64,000 nt of DNA. Origin: Ruegeria arenilitoris. GTDB lineage: Bacteria > Pseudomonadota > Alphaproteobacteria > Rhodobacterales > Rhodobacteraceae. Within the stretch, counting starts at the first letter, position 1, and every line of letters begins with the position of its first letter. The stretch lies in NCBI RefSeq assembly GCF_013031355.1, contig NZ_WPZO01000001.1, forward strand, positions 186,001 to 250,000, read 5' to 3'. Below, one piece after another: positions 16,771 to 24,350 of the stretch. Position numbers and translations under genes: made by a program. The notes below the pieces were generated by a model. The model did not search any database. It had not been told where the DNA came from and was given only the letters and a program-made list of their open reading frames with translations.

Positions 16771-18723
16771 ATGGGCACAAAAATTCTGCTTTGCGACTGC
16801 GCGGGGACGCAAGAACTGGACGCCGAGAATATCGCGTCGGCCTGCGGTACTGCGTGTTCCCGGGTTCATACGGCCCTGTGTACTTCTGAGCTGGAAACTG
16901 CGGCCTCGCTAATGCAGGACGGGGACGCCGTGATTGCCTGCGGGCAGGAGCAGGAGGTGTTTGGTGCACTTGCCGAAGAGCTGAATATCGAAACGCCGGG
17001 GTTTGTGGATCTGCGCGACCGGGCCGGTTGGTCCGAGCAGGGCGCGGATGCAGCGCCCAAGATGGCCGCTCTGGCCGCCGAGGCGTTGCTGCCGCAACCG
17101 ATCACAACCAGCGTGGACGTCTTCAGCGAGGGCACCTGTTTCATCATCGGACCGGGGGAGCTGTGTTTCGATCTGGCCGAACGTCTGGCGACGACGCTGG
17201 CGGTTACGGTGCTGGTCACCGATGACGCCCAGCCGATCTCGCGGGCCTTTGACGTGGTGCGCGGGCGGGTACGGTCGCTGACCGGTGCGCTGGGCGGGTT
17301 CACGCTGCGGCTGGACGGCTTGCAGCAGATCGAACCGGGCGGGCGTGGCGCTTTTGCTTGGTCCACGCCGCGCGACGGGGCGAAATCGGCCTGTGATATC
17401 GTGATCGATCTGACCGGCGGAACACCGTTCGTGCAAGCCCCCGCCAAGCGTGAGGGGTATTTGCGCGCCGATCCCAAGGATGCAGTCGCAGTCGAACGAC
17501 TGGCATTCGAGGCGGTGCAGTTAGTCGGGACCTTCGAAAAACCGCTATACGTGCGGATGGAAGAGACGCTCTGCGCCCATTCCCGCGCAGAACAGGTGGC
17601 CTGCACCAACTGTCTGGATATCTGCCCAACGGGTGCGATCACTCCGGCTGGCGAGCATGTGACCATCGACCCAATGATCTGCGCCGGGTGCGGCGAATGC
17701 GCGGCGGTGTGCCCGTCGACCGCGATCACCTACGAAGACCCGCCGGTCTCGGCCCTGTTGTCTCGAATGCACATTCTTGCGCGCACCTATCGGCGTGCGG
17801 GAGGGACCGCCCCACGGTTGTTGGTGCATGACGCCCACGGGGCAGAGATGATCCGGCTGGCCGCCAGGTTCGGGCGCGGTCTGCCCGCGGATGTCGTTCC
17901 GCTGGAGTTGAACGTGATCTCGGGCTTTGGCCATGCCGAGATGTTAGCCGCACTGGCGCACGGCTTTGCCCGGGTTGATGTGCTGCTGGCTCCAACCACA
18001 GAACGTGACGCGCTGGACCGGGAACTGGCACTGGCGCAGGCGATTGCCGGGCCGGGCAAGGTGGGGCTGATGGATGAGGTCGACCCGGAAGCGATGGCGG
18101 ATCTGCTATACGCGCAGGACGTCCCGCCACCGCTGGCCGATCCGGTGCTGCCCTTGGGCAACCGCAGACAAATCGCGCGACTGTCGGCGCAGGCGCTGAA
18201 CCCAAAGGCGGAGGCTCCGTTGCCCTTGCCTGAAAACGCGCCTTATGGGGTGGTGGCTGTGAATACGGATGCCTGCACGCTGTGCCTCAGCTGTGTCTCG
18301 CTCTGCCCGTCGGGGGCTTTGGTTGATAACCCGGACAAGCCGCAGCTGAACTTTCAGCAGGACGCCTGTCTGCAATGCGGGCTGTGCAAGGGCATCTGCC
18401 CCGAGGATGCCATTACTCTGGTCCCGCAGCTTGACCTCAGCGATGCGGCCCTGTCTCAGCAGGTGCTGAATGAAGAGGAACCCTTTGCCTGTGTCGAATG
18501 CGGCGCCCTGTTTGGCGTGAAATCCACTATCGAGCGGATCATGGATAAACTCGCAGGTACGCATCCGATGTTTGCCACCTCGGACAAGGCGCGGATGATC
18601 CAGATGTGCGACAATTGTCGTGTTAACGCGCAGTTCCAGCAGCAGGACAACCCGTTCCAGTCCAATCCCAAGCCCAAGGTGGTTACGACAGAGGACTATT
18701 TCTCAAAACGCAAGGATCACTGA
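16771..18723 (+). CDS. Multi-cluster 4Fe-4S ferredoxin-like protein linked to formate dehydrogenase
   Basis: This 650-residue cytosolic protein has two pairs of [4Fe-4S] motifs: CTNCLDICPTGAI and CAGCGECAAVCPS (about residues 276-315), and CTLCLSCVSLCPSGAL and CLQCGLCKGICPEDAI (about 501-545). An N-terminal region holds further Cys residues, and a C-terminal CVECGALFG / CDNCR zinc- or iron-like site is present. It is divergent from the DUF3305-fdh operon, and this ferredoxin type commonly travels with DUF3305/DUF3306. It may move electrons for cofactor maturation or link cytosolic redox pools to the enzyme; that is inference. Its stop overlaps the convergent chimera gene by 7 bases. Confidence 0.88.
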   Translation: MGTKILLCDCAGTQELDAENIASACGTACSRVHTALCTSELETAASLMQDGDAVIACGQEQEVFGALAEELNIETPGFVDLRDRAGWSEQGADAAPKMAALAAEALLPQPITTSVDVFSEGTCFIIGPGELCFDLAERLATTLAVTVLVTDDAQPISRAFDVVRGRVRSLTGALGGFTLRLDGLQQIEPGGRGAFAWSTPRDGAKSACDIVIDLTGGTPFVQAPAKREGYLRADPKDAVAVERLAFEAVQLVGTFEKPLYVRMEETLCAHSRAEQVACTNCLDICPTGAITPAGEHVTIDPMICAGCGECAAVCPSTAITYEDPPVSALLSRMHILARTYRRAGGTAPRLLVHDAHGAEMIRLAARFGRGLPADVVPLELNVISGFGHAEMLAALAHGFARVDVLLAPTTERDALDRELALAQAIAGPGKVGLMDEVDPEAMADLLYAQDVPPPLADPVLPLGNRRQIARLSAQALNPKAEAPLPLPENAPYGVVAVNTDACTLCLSCVSLCPSGALVDNPDKPQLNFQQDACLQCGLCKGICPEDAITLVPQLDLSDAALSQQVLNEEEPFACVECGALFGVKSTIERIMDKLAGTHPMFATSDKARMIQMCDNCRVNAQFQQQDNPFQSNPKPKVVTTEDYFSKRKDH

Positions 18724-19445
18724 AGCTGTAGCGGTGCGCCCAGATCGGCCGCCTTGATGACCGAGACGAAGGCAAGGATGGCTTCCAGGTCTTCAAATGT
18801 CATTTCGACCGGATGAATGGGCGAGGGGCGCGCGGGATCAAAAGGCGGGGTCAGCCCGTCGATCTGGGTGAAGGCGGGATGGGGATTCAGCGCAAAGAAG
18901 GCCTCGAACCGTTCCGACCAGTCGGGCATCGCGCGCAGCACGGCAAAAGAGGGGGTCGAGCCCAATCCGTTCATGCGGTTCTTTGGCCCGATCACGTGGC
19001 AGCGTCCGCAATGGGTCATCGACAGTTCCTCACCTCGGGCGGTGTCACCGTCGATCACCGTGTCGGTTTGCGCCGCCTTGACCTCGAAACGGGCAGAGAA
19101 GGGCGCGCCGTGTTCAGGGGTAAAGCTTTCGACCGTGTTCTTGCCGATATCGGACAACAACCAATCGCGGAACCGTTCGTGCCTGGCGTCGCCTTCGATC
19201 CGCAGGTGATAGATCACTCCGTCGCGGGTAAAGACCGGATCGCCCGGCGGCTCGGTTTCCAGCACTAAAACACCCCCATCATCCGCAATAACGCGTATCC
19301 CGGTCTTGAGAGAGAAGCGTGGAAGGATATGTTGCAACAGACCAGAGTCTTTCACATCGGCCGGGGCGGCCAGACCCAATGCCTCCTGCGACCAAGAGGG
19401 ACTGGTAGAGAGCGTCAGGCTCAGGCACAAGAGGACAAAGCGCAT
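18717..19445 (-). CDS. Secreted chimera: shrunken TupA-like domain fused to cytochrome c
   Basis: A signal peptide (to about residue 19) is followed by DSGLLQHILPRFSLKTGIRV, which matches the TupA segment NSGLLDYILPGFEAETGIDV encoded at 6565-7380. A second block (GDARHERFRDWLLSDIGKNT, then VESF) matches the TupA C-terminus. The roughly 150 residues between these blocks in TupA are missing, as is the TTTS oxyanion loop. From about residue 130 on there is a cytochrome c domain with CGRCH and a late Met (HPVEMTFED). The gene is convergent with the ferredoxin gene and lies inside the formate dehydrogenase neighbourhood. It probably cannot bind tungstate; an electron-carrier role is inferred. Confidence 0.75.
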   Translation of the reverse strand: MRFVLLCLSLTLSTSPSWSQEALGLAAPADVKDSGLLQHILPRFSLKTGIRVIADDGGVLVLETEPPGDPVFTRDGVIYHLRIEGDARHERFRDWLLSDIGKNTVESFTPEHGAPFSARFEVKAAQTDTVIDGDTARGEELSMTHCGRCHVIGPKNRMNGLGSTPSFAVLRAMPDWSERFEAFFALNPHPAFTQIDGLTPPFDPARPSPIHPVEMTFEDLEAILAFVSVIKAADLGAPLQLQ

Positions 19446-19509
19446 GGCCCAGCCTAACGGTCCGGCCCCGAATGCGTCAAATGAACTGAACTAGACGGAG
19501 ACACGTGCA

Positions 19510-19557
19510 ATGAAACGCAACCTCGTGGTGGGGCAAGTCAAAGGGGTAATAGCATGA
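19510..19557 (+). CDS. Possible 15-codon leader ORF before mrp/apbC
   Basis: The reading frame MKRNLVVGQVKGVIA has GGAG about 9 bases before its ATG, and its TGA overlaps the ATG of the following gene (ATGA). This arrangement would couple translation of the two. It could equally be chance in a 108-base intergenic gap; no peptide function is proposed. Confidence 0.3.
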   Translation: MKRNLVVGQVKGVIA

Positions 19558-20615
19558 GTGTTCGTGACGCGGTTCTGGCGAACCTGAAGAAGATCACTGA
19601 TCCTGTTTCCGGACAGGATATCGTCAGCGCAGGTGTGGTGCGTGCGCTGAACGTCGAAGGCGACACGGTGCGCTTTGTGCTGGAGATTGACCCGAAGCAC
19701 GCCGAGCAGATGGAGCCGGTTCGCGCGACTGCCGAGAAAGCCGCGCAGATGGTTGACGGGGTGGCCAAGGTCTCGGCCATGTTGACCGCGCATTCCGACA
19801 AGGCACCGCCGGATCTGAAGCCTAAACCCAAGCCCTCGCAAACCGGTCCGCAGGCCGTTCCGGGTGTGGACCGGATTATTGCCGTAGCTTCGGGCAAGGG
19901 CGGTGTCGGCAAATCCACCGTTTCGGCCAACCTCGCCTGTGCCTTGGCGGCTGAGGGCCGTCGTGTGGGTCTGTTGGACGCCGACGTCTACGGCCCGTCG
20001 CAGCCCCGGATGCTGGGTGTCTCGGGCCGTCCGGCCAGCCCGGATGGCAAGACCATCCTGCCGCTGCGCAATCACGGCGTCACCATGATGTCGATGGGTT
20101 TGATGACCAATGAAGGGCAGGCGGTTGTTTGGCGTGGCCCGATGCTGATGGGCGCGCTGCAGCAGATGATGAATCAGGTGCAATGGGGCGCGCTGGACGT
20201 GCTGATCGTTGACCTGCCACCGGGAACCGGCGACGTGCAGCTGACGCTGAGCCAGAAGTTCAAGGTGGACGGCGCCATTGTTGTTTCCACCCCGCAGGAC
20301 GTGGCCCTGATCGACGCTCGCAAGGGGATCGACATGTTCAACCAGCTCAAGACGCCCATCGTTGGTATGATCGAGAACATGTCCACCCATATCTGTTCCA
20401 ACTGCGGGCACGAGGAGCATGTGTTCGGTCATGGCGGTGTGAAGTCCGAGGCCGAGGCGCTGGGCGTACCGCTGCTGGGGGAAATCCCTCTGCACCTGGA
20501 TATCCGGGTCGCGGCCGATGGCGGTGCCCCGATCGTTGTCAGTAAACCCGACAGCCCGCAGGCCGACGCATTCCGCAAGATCGCCCGCGACATGATCGCC
20601 AAGGGCAACGCATGA
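19554..20615 (+). CDS. apbC: Mrp/ApbC-family iron-sulfur cluster carrier ATPase
   Basis: This 353-residue cytosolic P-loop ATPase has an N-terminal MIP18/DUF59 domain (DPVSGQDIVSAGVVRALNV), a Pro/Lys linker around residue 90, then the deviant Walker A ASGKGGVGKST. Its other motifs are the LDADVYGPSQP loop and the CSNCG pair (CxxC) that holds a bridging [4Fe-4S] cluster. It likely donates clusters to iron-sulfur proteins, and the many clusters of the neighbouring formate dehydrogenase and ferredoxin are plausible clients. AAGGGG precedes the start. It overlaps the next gene by 4 bases. Confidence 0.93.
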   Translation: MSVRDAVLANLKKITDPVSGQDIVSAGVVRALNVEGDTVRFVLEIDPKHAEQMEPVRATAEKAAQMVDGVAKVSAMLTAHSDKAPPDLKPKPKPSQTGPQAVPGVDRIIAVASGKGGVGKSTVSANLACALAAEGRRVGLLDADVYGPSQPRMLGVSGRPASPDGKTILPLRNHGVTMMSMGLMTNEGQAVVWRGPMLMGALQQMMNQVQWGALDVLIVDLPPGTGDVQLTLSQKFKVDGAIVVSTPQDVALIDARKGIDMFNQLKTPIVGMIENMSTHICSNCGHEEHVFGHGGVKSEAEALGVPLLGEIPLHLDIRVAADGGAPIVVSKPDSPQADAFRKIARDMIAKGNA

Positions 20616-21304
20616 GCCAGCCTGTCTTCCCCCCGTTGCTGTCGGGCCATCCGGTGCAGGGTGGGGAAGACCCGTTCGAACGCGCACAGTCCATGGCCGC
20701 GCTGGGCTGCGATGCCGGGTCGGTCGTATACAATATTCAGGCCGACCGGCTGCGGGTGGCGATTGTCTTCGCCCCCGAGGTTCCGTTGCAGGATGCAATA
20801 GCGATGTTACCCCTCTGCGCCGTCGGATTCCAGAACGCGCTGGGCGCTCTGGCTCCGCCCGAAGTTGCGGTGCACCTGGGCTGGGAGGGGTTGATCTGTG
20901 TGAACGGCGCGAAATGCGGTGCGTTCCGTGTTGCAGCGTCCGCAGCAACTGTGGATGAAGAGCCCGACTGGCTGGTGGTCGGATGGGAACTGGCGCTAAT
21001 GCAAACCAGCGCGGCACCGGGTGAAACTCCGGATGTGACGGCCCTCTATGATGAAGGCTGCGCCGAGGTGTCGCCGGTGCAACTGGTCGAAAGCTGGTCG
21101 CGGCATATGCTGACCTGGCTCAACCGCTGGCAGGAAGACGGCAATGCGCCCTTGCACGGTGAATGGATGGGCTTGCTGCGCGGTGTCGGTGAACCCTGTG
21201 ACACGGGCGTTTTTCTGGGCACGGACGAACGGTTCGGGATGCTGATCCGCGACGGTGCCGAAACCCACCTGCGCCCCCTGACCGAATTGTTGGAGAACGG
21301 ATGA
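20612..21304 (+). CDS. Biotin/lipoate protein ligase-like protein with C-terminal DUF4444
   Basis: This 230-residue protein has a ligase-like core of about 180 residues, including WEGLICVNGAKCGAFRVA, which corresponds to the KxxxPND-VNGKKVAGI region of BirA/LplA enzymes. The PND motif and the N-terminal GRGR..R nucleotide loop are not visible, so catalysis is doubtful. The C-terminal ~45 residues (GEWMGLLRGVGEPCDTGVF onwards) match DUF4444. It is coupled to mrp (ATGA) and to the next gene. This family is common in Rhodobacterales beside formate dehydrogenase genes; its substrate is unknown. Confidence 0.8.
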   Translation: MSQPVFPPLLSGHPVQGGEDPFERAQSMAALGCDAGSVVYNIQADRLRVAIVFAPEVPLQDAIAMLPLCAVGFQNALGALAPPEVAVHLGWEGLICVNGAKCGAFRVAASAATVDEEPDWLVVGWELALMQTSAAPGETPDVTALYDEGCAEVSPVQLVESWSRHMLTWLNRWQEDGNAPLHGEWMGLLRGVGEPCDTGVFLGTDERFGMLIRDGAETHLRPLTELLENG

Positions 21305-21783
21305 TGAAACTGGCGCGCGCGATCCATTTCGACGAAAGCGACATCAACGTCTTCCATTCCCCGGCCCGGACCGGAGAATGGTGCATCTCGGGCGGGTTCG
21401 AGTTTTCGAACTGGGGGCAGGCCGATCTGGAAGGCAAGGCTCGGCAGGCCTTTTCGAACGGCTGGCTGGGGGTCGAGACATTCGGACGGGTGACCTTTGT
21501 AGCCGTCACACAGATCGAGCAATCGGAACTAGAACAGATCGCCCAAAACCTGGCCGAGCATTTTGTGCAATTCTACGGCGCGCCTTCGGTCGAGGCCGCG
21601 TTAGGAGTGGCGCAGACCGAGATCGCCCACATGGCCGAACTGTGTGAAGAGCACGCGCCCAATACTCTGCTGACCGTTGCGCGCGAATTGTCCGAAAGTG
21701 GCGTGCACGAGGCATTTCGCATCATCACCCCTCAGGAAACGCAGCTTGAGGCGCTGGCCGTTCACGGATCATTGGACGATTAA
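21301..21783 (+). CDS. DUF6505 family protein
   Basis: This 160-residue soluble protein contains FDESDINVFHSPARTGEWCI and GFEFSNWGQADLEGKARQAF, as in the DUF6505 family of alphaproteobacteria. The rest is a compact alpha/beta sequence with an amphipathic middle (ELEQIAQNLAEHFVQFYGAPS). It starts inside the previous stop (ATGATGA; ATG 21304 is an alternative) and closes the mrp-ligase-DUF6505 operon. No function is known. Its 3' end overlaps the convergent flavin reductase gene by 4 bases. Confidence 0.78.
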   Translation: MMKLARAIHFDESDINVFHSPARTGEWCISGGFEFSNWGQADLEGKARQAFSNGWLGVETFGRVTFVAVTQIEQSELEQIAQNLAEHFVQFYGAPSVEAALGVAQTEIAHMAELCEEHAPNTLLTVARELSESGVHEAFRIITPQETQLEALAVHGSLDD

Positions 21784-22280
21784 AGCAGGTCCGCGAACCC
21801 GCCGAACTGACCGCGCTTGAAAATCAGGCCCTTGCCGGTGCGGTACATCACCTGTTCGACCTCACCAACGAGGATCAGGTGATCCCCAGCCTCGTGTTTG
21901 GCATGAAGCTTGCAGTCGAACCGAGCCAGACAATTGGCCAGCTGTGGTCGACCCTTGTGATCGGTTTCCCAAACGGCGTGTGAGAAATCCAGCCCATCGC
22001 GCGCAAACCGCAATGCCTGATCCTGCTGCTCTTCGGCCATCACGTGAATGGAATAGTGCTGGCACGCATTGAAGGAATTAAACCGGTGCGAATCGTTGGC
22101 CAGACACCACAACACCAGCGGCGGGTCCAGTGACACCGAAGAAAACGAATTGACGGTGATCGCGCGCGGTCCGTTGCCCGAGTCCGTCGTGACAACGGTG
22201 ACTCCGGTTCCGAAACACCCCAGTGCTTCGCGAAACGCGGGGCTGTTATCCGGGGTTGGGGTGAAGGTCTTTTCCGTCAT
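21780..22280 (-). CDS. Flavin reductase-like FMN-binding protein
   Basis: This 166-residue protein belongs to the flavin reductase-like split-barrel family. It shows FREALGCFGTGVTVVTT, the FMN-binding NSFSSVSLDPPLVLWCL and the late GRPQLANCLARFDC and HLILVGEVEQV. Such proteins reduce FMN with NAD(P)H, often for a two-component monooxygenase, but no monooxygenase is encoded nearby. ATG 22280 gives the usual family length; the frame extends 12 residues upstream at a GTG. No clear Shine-Dalgarno is visible at either. Confidence 0.87.
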   Translation of the reverse strand: MTEKTFTPTPDNSPAFREALGCFGTGVTVVTTDSGNGPRAITVNSFSSVSLDPPLVLWCLANDSHRFNSFNACQHYSIHVMAEEQQDQALRFARDGLDFSHAVWETDHKGRPQLANCLARFDCKLHAKHEAGDHLILVGEVEQVMYRTGKGLIFKRGQFGGFADLL

Positions 22281-22368
22281 CGCGCGCTCGTGCAGTGGCC
22301 GCGCATCAGGTGCCACGGCCTGCGGGGATTGTCCATGAAAAGGTGAATTTGGCTCGAATATTTTACGG

Positions 22369-23781
22369 TTAGTTCAGGTCTTCCAGCAAACGGCCGTGCT
22401 GACGGGTGGCCTCGATGACGGCCCCGAAGGTCGTCATGCCGCGCGCCTGTAGCATCGGCAGCATCTTGACCAATGCCTGCGCCGTGGCGACCGCATCCCC
22501 AAGCGCCGTGTGGCGCAGCTCGTGCGGAATGGTGATCTCCAACCTGTCGCAGAGGGCGTCCAGCGTGTGTTTGTCGCTGGCCCCAAACAGAACCGCAGAC
22601 AACAAGACCGTATCCAGAATGGGGTGGCCCCATTCGACATCCATACGTTTGGCGTGACGCCGCAGAAAGGCCATGTCGAAGGGCGCGTTGTGCGCGACAA
22701 TCACCGCATCCCGCGCAAACTGGTGAAAGGTGCGTCCGGCATCGGCAATATCCGGTGCGCCTTCGACCATGCGGTCGCTGACCTTGTGAACCTTGGTCGA
22801 TGCCGGCGGAATCGGCATCCCCGGATTGACAAGCATGTCCAGTTTCTCACCCTCGACAATCCGGCCATTGACCACCCGAACCGCGCCAATCTGAACGATC
22901 TCATCCTTGTGCGGCAGCAACCCGGTAGTTTCGGTGTCAAAGACGACAAAGCACAGATCCTGCAGCGCGAGGGTTTCGAACTGGCCTCCGGCCGCACTGT
23001 TCAGCAGGTCGAAGTCATAGACCAGAGGCCGCGCGGCCTCTGGTTCGATATTGGCTGCGCTGTCATCAAAGATCAGCAGGTAACCTGGAGCGTCGCCCAA
23101 CGGTTTCATCCGCGCGGAGTAGGTCTGCGCGCCGTCGATGCTGGTCAGGGTACAAGTAACCTCGAGCCCGGTTTTGCTTAGTTTTTCATAGGCTTCTTGA
23201 AGAGCTGCGGGCTGCAGGTACTCGAAGAGAGAGGAATTCAGGCGAGGATGTGCGATTTGTGCCAGAACCCCGGCAGCCTGACCGTCATAGAGAACGATCT
23301 TATGGGTCGGACTGGCCAAAACCATCGCCACCGGAATCTCGGTCAACAGCGCCGTCAACCGTTGTTTTTCGGCGGCCAGATGCGCCGTTTCGGCTGCCAC
23401 GGCTTCGGCGACATCCATCGTCTTGCCGGACAATTGATCGGCGAGACCGGCGGCAGCTGGGGCCAGATCGCCCAGGTAGCGCGCGGCCTGCATGTCGACA
23501 TCCGTACTGACCCCGGCATGAGCACGGGCGCGCAGTTGAGCCGACAACCGCTCGATCGGTTTGGCGACATTGTCGTCAAACAGCAGCCACACGCCGACGA
23601 TCAACCCGACCATGCCGAAGGCCATCAGGATTTCGGCGAATATGAAGGCATTTGCCAGGGCCGGGTCGGCTGCGCGCCTGTAGCTAATCCACAGCGCCAG
23701 AGAGCTGACCGCCACGCCCCCCAAGGCCAGCAGGCAGAAAAACAGGAAAATACGTATGCGCAGGCTTAGCCGGGTCAGCAT
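22369..23781 (-). CDS. Membrane-anchored PAS-like domain plus DnaQ-type 3'-5' exonuclease
   Basis: This 470-residue protein starts with two membrane helices (residues about 8-30 and 45-68). A HAMP-like and coiled region follows (NVAKPIERLSAQLRARA), then a PAS-like segment (TEIPVAMVLASPTHKIVLYD). The final ~190 residues are a DEDDh exonuclease with FDTETTG (Asp, Glu), HNAPFDMAFL and HTALGDAVATA. The start follows the preceding stop after 1 base (TAA C ATG). It lies in the acetate block next to the DUF294 signalling protein. The combination suggests a nucleotide-processing signalling enzyme rather than replication proofreading; this is inference. Confidence 0.85.
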   Translation of the reverse strand: MLTRLSLRIRIFLFFCLLALGGVAVSSLALWISYRRAADPALANAFIFAEILMAFGMVGLIVGVWLLFDDNVAKPIERLSAQLRARAHAGVSTDVDMQAARYLGDLAPAAAGLADQLSGKTMDVAEAVAAETAHLAAEKQRLTALLTEIPVAMVLASPTHKIVLYDGQAAGVLAQIAHPRLNSSLFEYLQPAALQEAYEKLSKTGLEVTCTLTSIDGAQTYSARMKPLGDAPGYLLIFDDSAANIEPEAARPLVYDFDLLNSAAGGQFETLALQDLCFVVFDTETTGLLPHKDEIVQIGAVRVVNGRIVEGEKLDMLVNPGMPIPPASTKVHKVSDRMVEGAPDIADAGRTFHQFARDAVIVAHNAPFDMAFLRRHAKRMDVEWGHPILDTVLLSAVLFGASDKHTLDALCDRLEITIPHELRHTALGDAVATAQALVKMLPMLQARGMTTFGAVIEATRQHGRLLEDLN

Positions 23782-23782
23782 G

Positions 23783-24301
23783 TTACACTCCGCAGGTTGC
23801 CTCGATGATTGGGTCACCGTCTTCGACACTCAGCCAGTCGACGTTTATTAGATGGCCGTCATCGCCAAACTCAACGCCATCGGCCAGGCTGGCCCGGCTG
23901 TTGGAGGCGCAATCGACGGCCACCGGCAGTTTCGAAATTGGTGCCCAGCGGCCAAAGAAGTACATGTCCACAAGACGTTGCTGGGGTACCTGTTCATTGG
24001 TGCGGACCGAGACCGTATCGATGGCTGCAAACCGGTCGACGAAAGGCACCGCATAAGTCCACGGGCGATAGAAGGCACGGCTTTCGACCTCTTGCACGAT
24101 TTCCATGCCGTCGGGCAGGGTTTCAACGGTGCGGTCGTACCAGGAATATTCGCTGGCGATGGTCATGCCGATCATGCCCAGACCCGCGGCGACCGGAGCC
24201 GCCCAGCGGGGCAGGCGGCCGCCCGTCAGTTTGTTCAAAACCATCACCACGCCTGCAAAGGCGAAGCCTGCAAAGATGGTGCCGATCAGTTCCAGAAACA
24301 T
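23783..24301 (-). CDS. Membrane protein of unknown function
   Basis: This 172-residue protein has two N-terminal hydrophobic segments (LELIGTIFAGFAFAGVVMVL and APVAAGLGMIGMTIASEYSW in part). A soluble C-terminal domain rich in acidic residues follows, containing three Cys-bearing or aromatic patches (MYFFGRWAPISKLPVAVDC). I do not recognise a family. It lies between the DUF294 gene and the exonuclease gene on the same strand, with 1 base to the latter, so it probably works with them at the membrane. Confidence 0.75.
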   Translation of the reverse strand: MFLELIGTIFAGFAFAGVVMVLNKLTGGRLPRWAAPVAAGLGMIGMTIASEYSWYDRTVETLPDGMEIVQEVESRAFYRPWTYAVPFVDRFAAIDTVSVRTNEQVPQQRLVDMYFFGRWAPISKLPVAVDCASNSRASLADGVEFGDDGHLINVDWLSVEDGDPIIEATCGV

Positions 24302-24350
24302 GTGTCTCTCCGAATTTCAGACGTTTGCGTCCGTTTAGTGTTTTTCTGGT

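Noticed and set aside
19491..21017. 508-codon minus-strand frame opposite mrp
   Set aside because: The plus strand encodes Mrp with all catalytic motifs; the minus frame has no recognisable domain.
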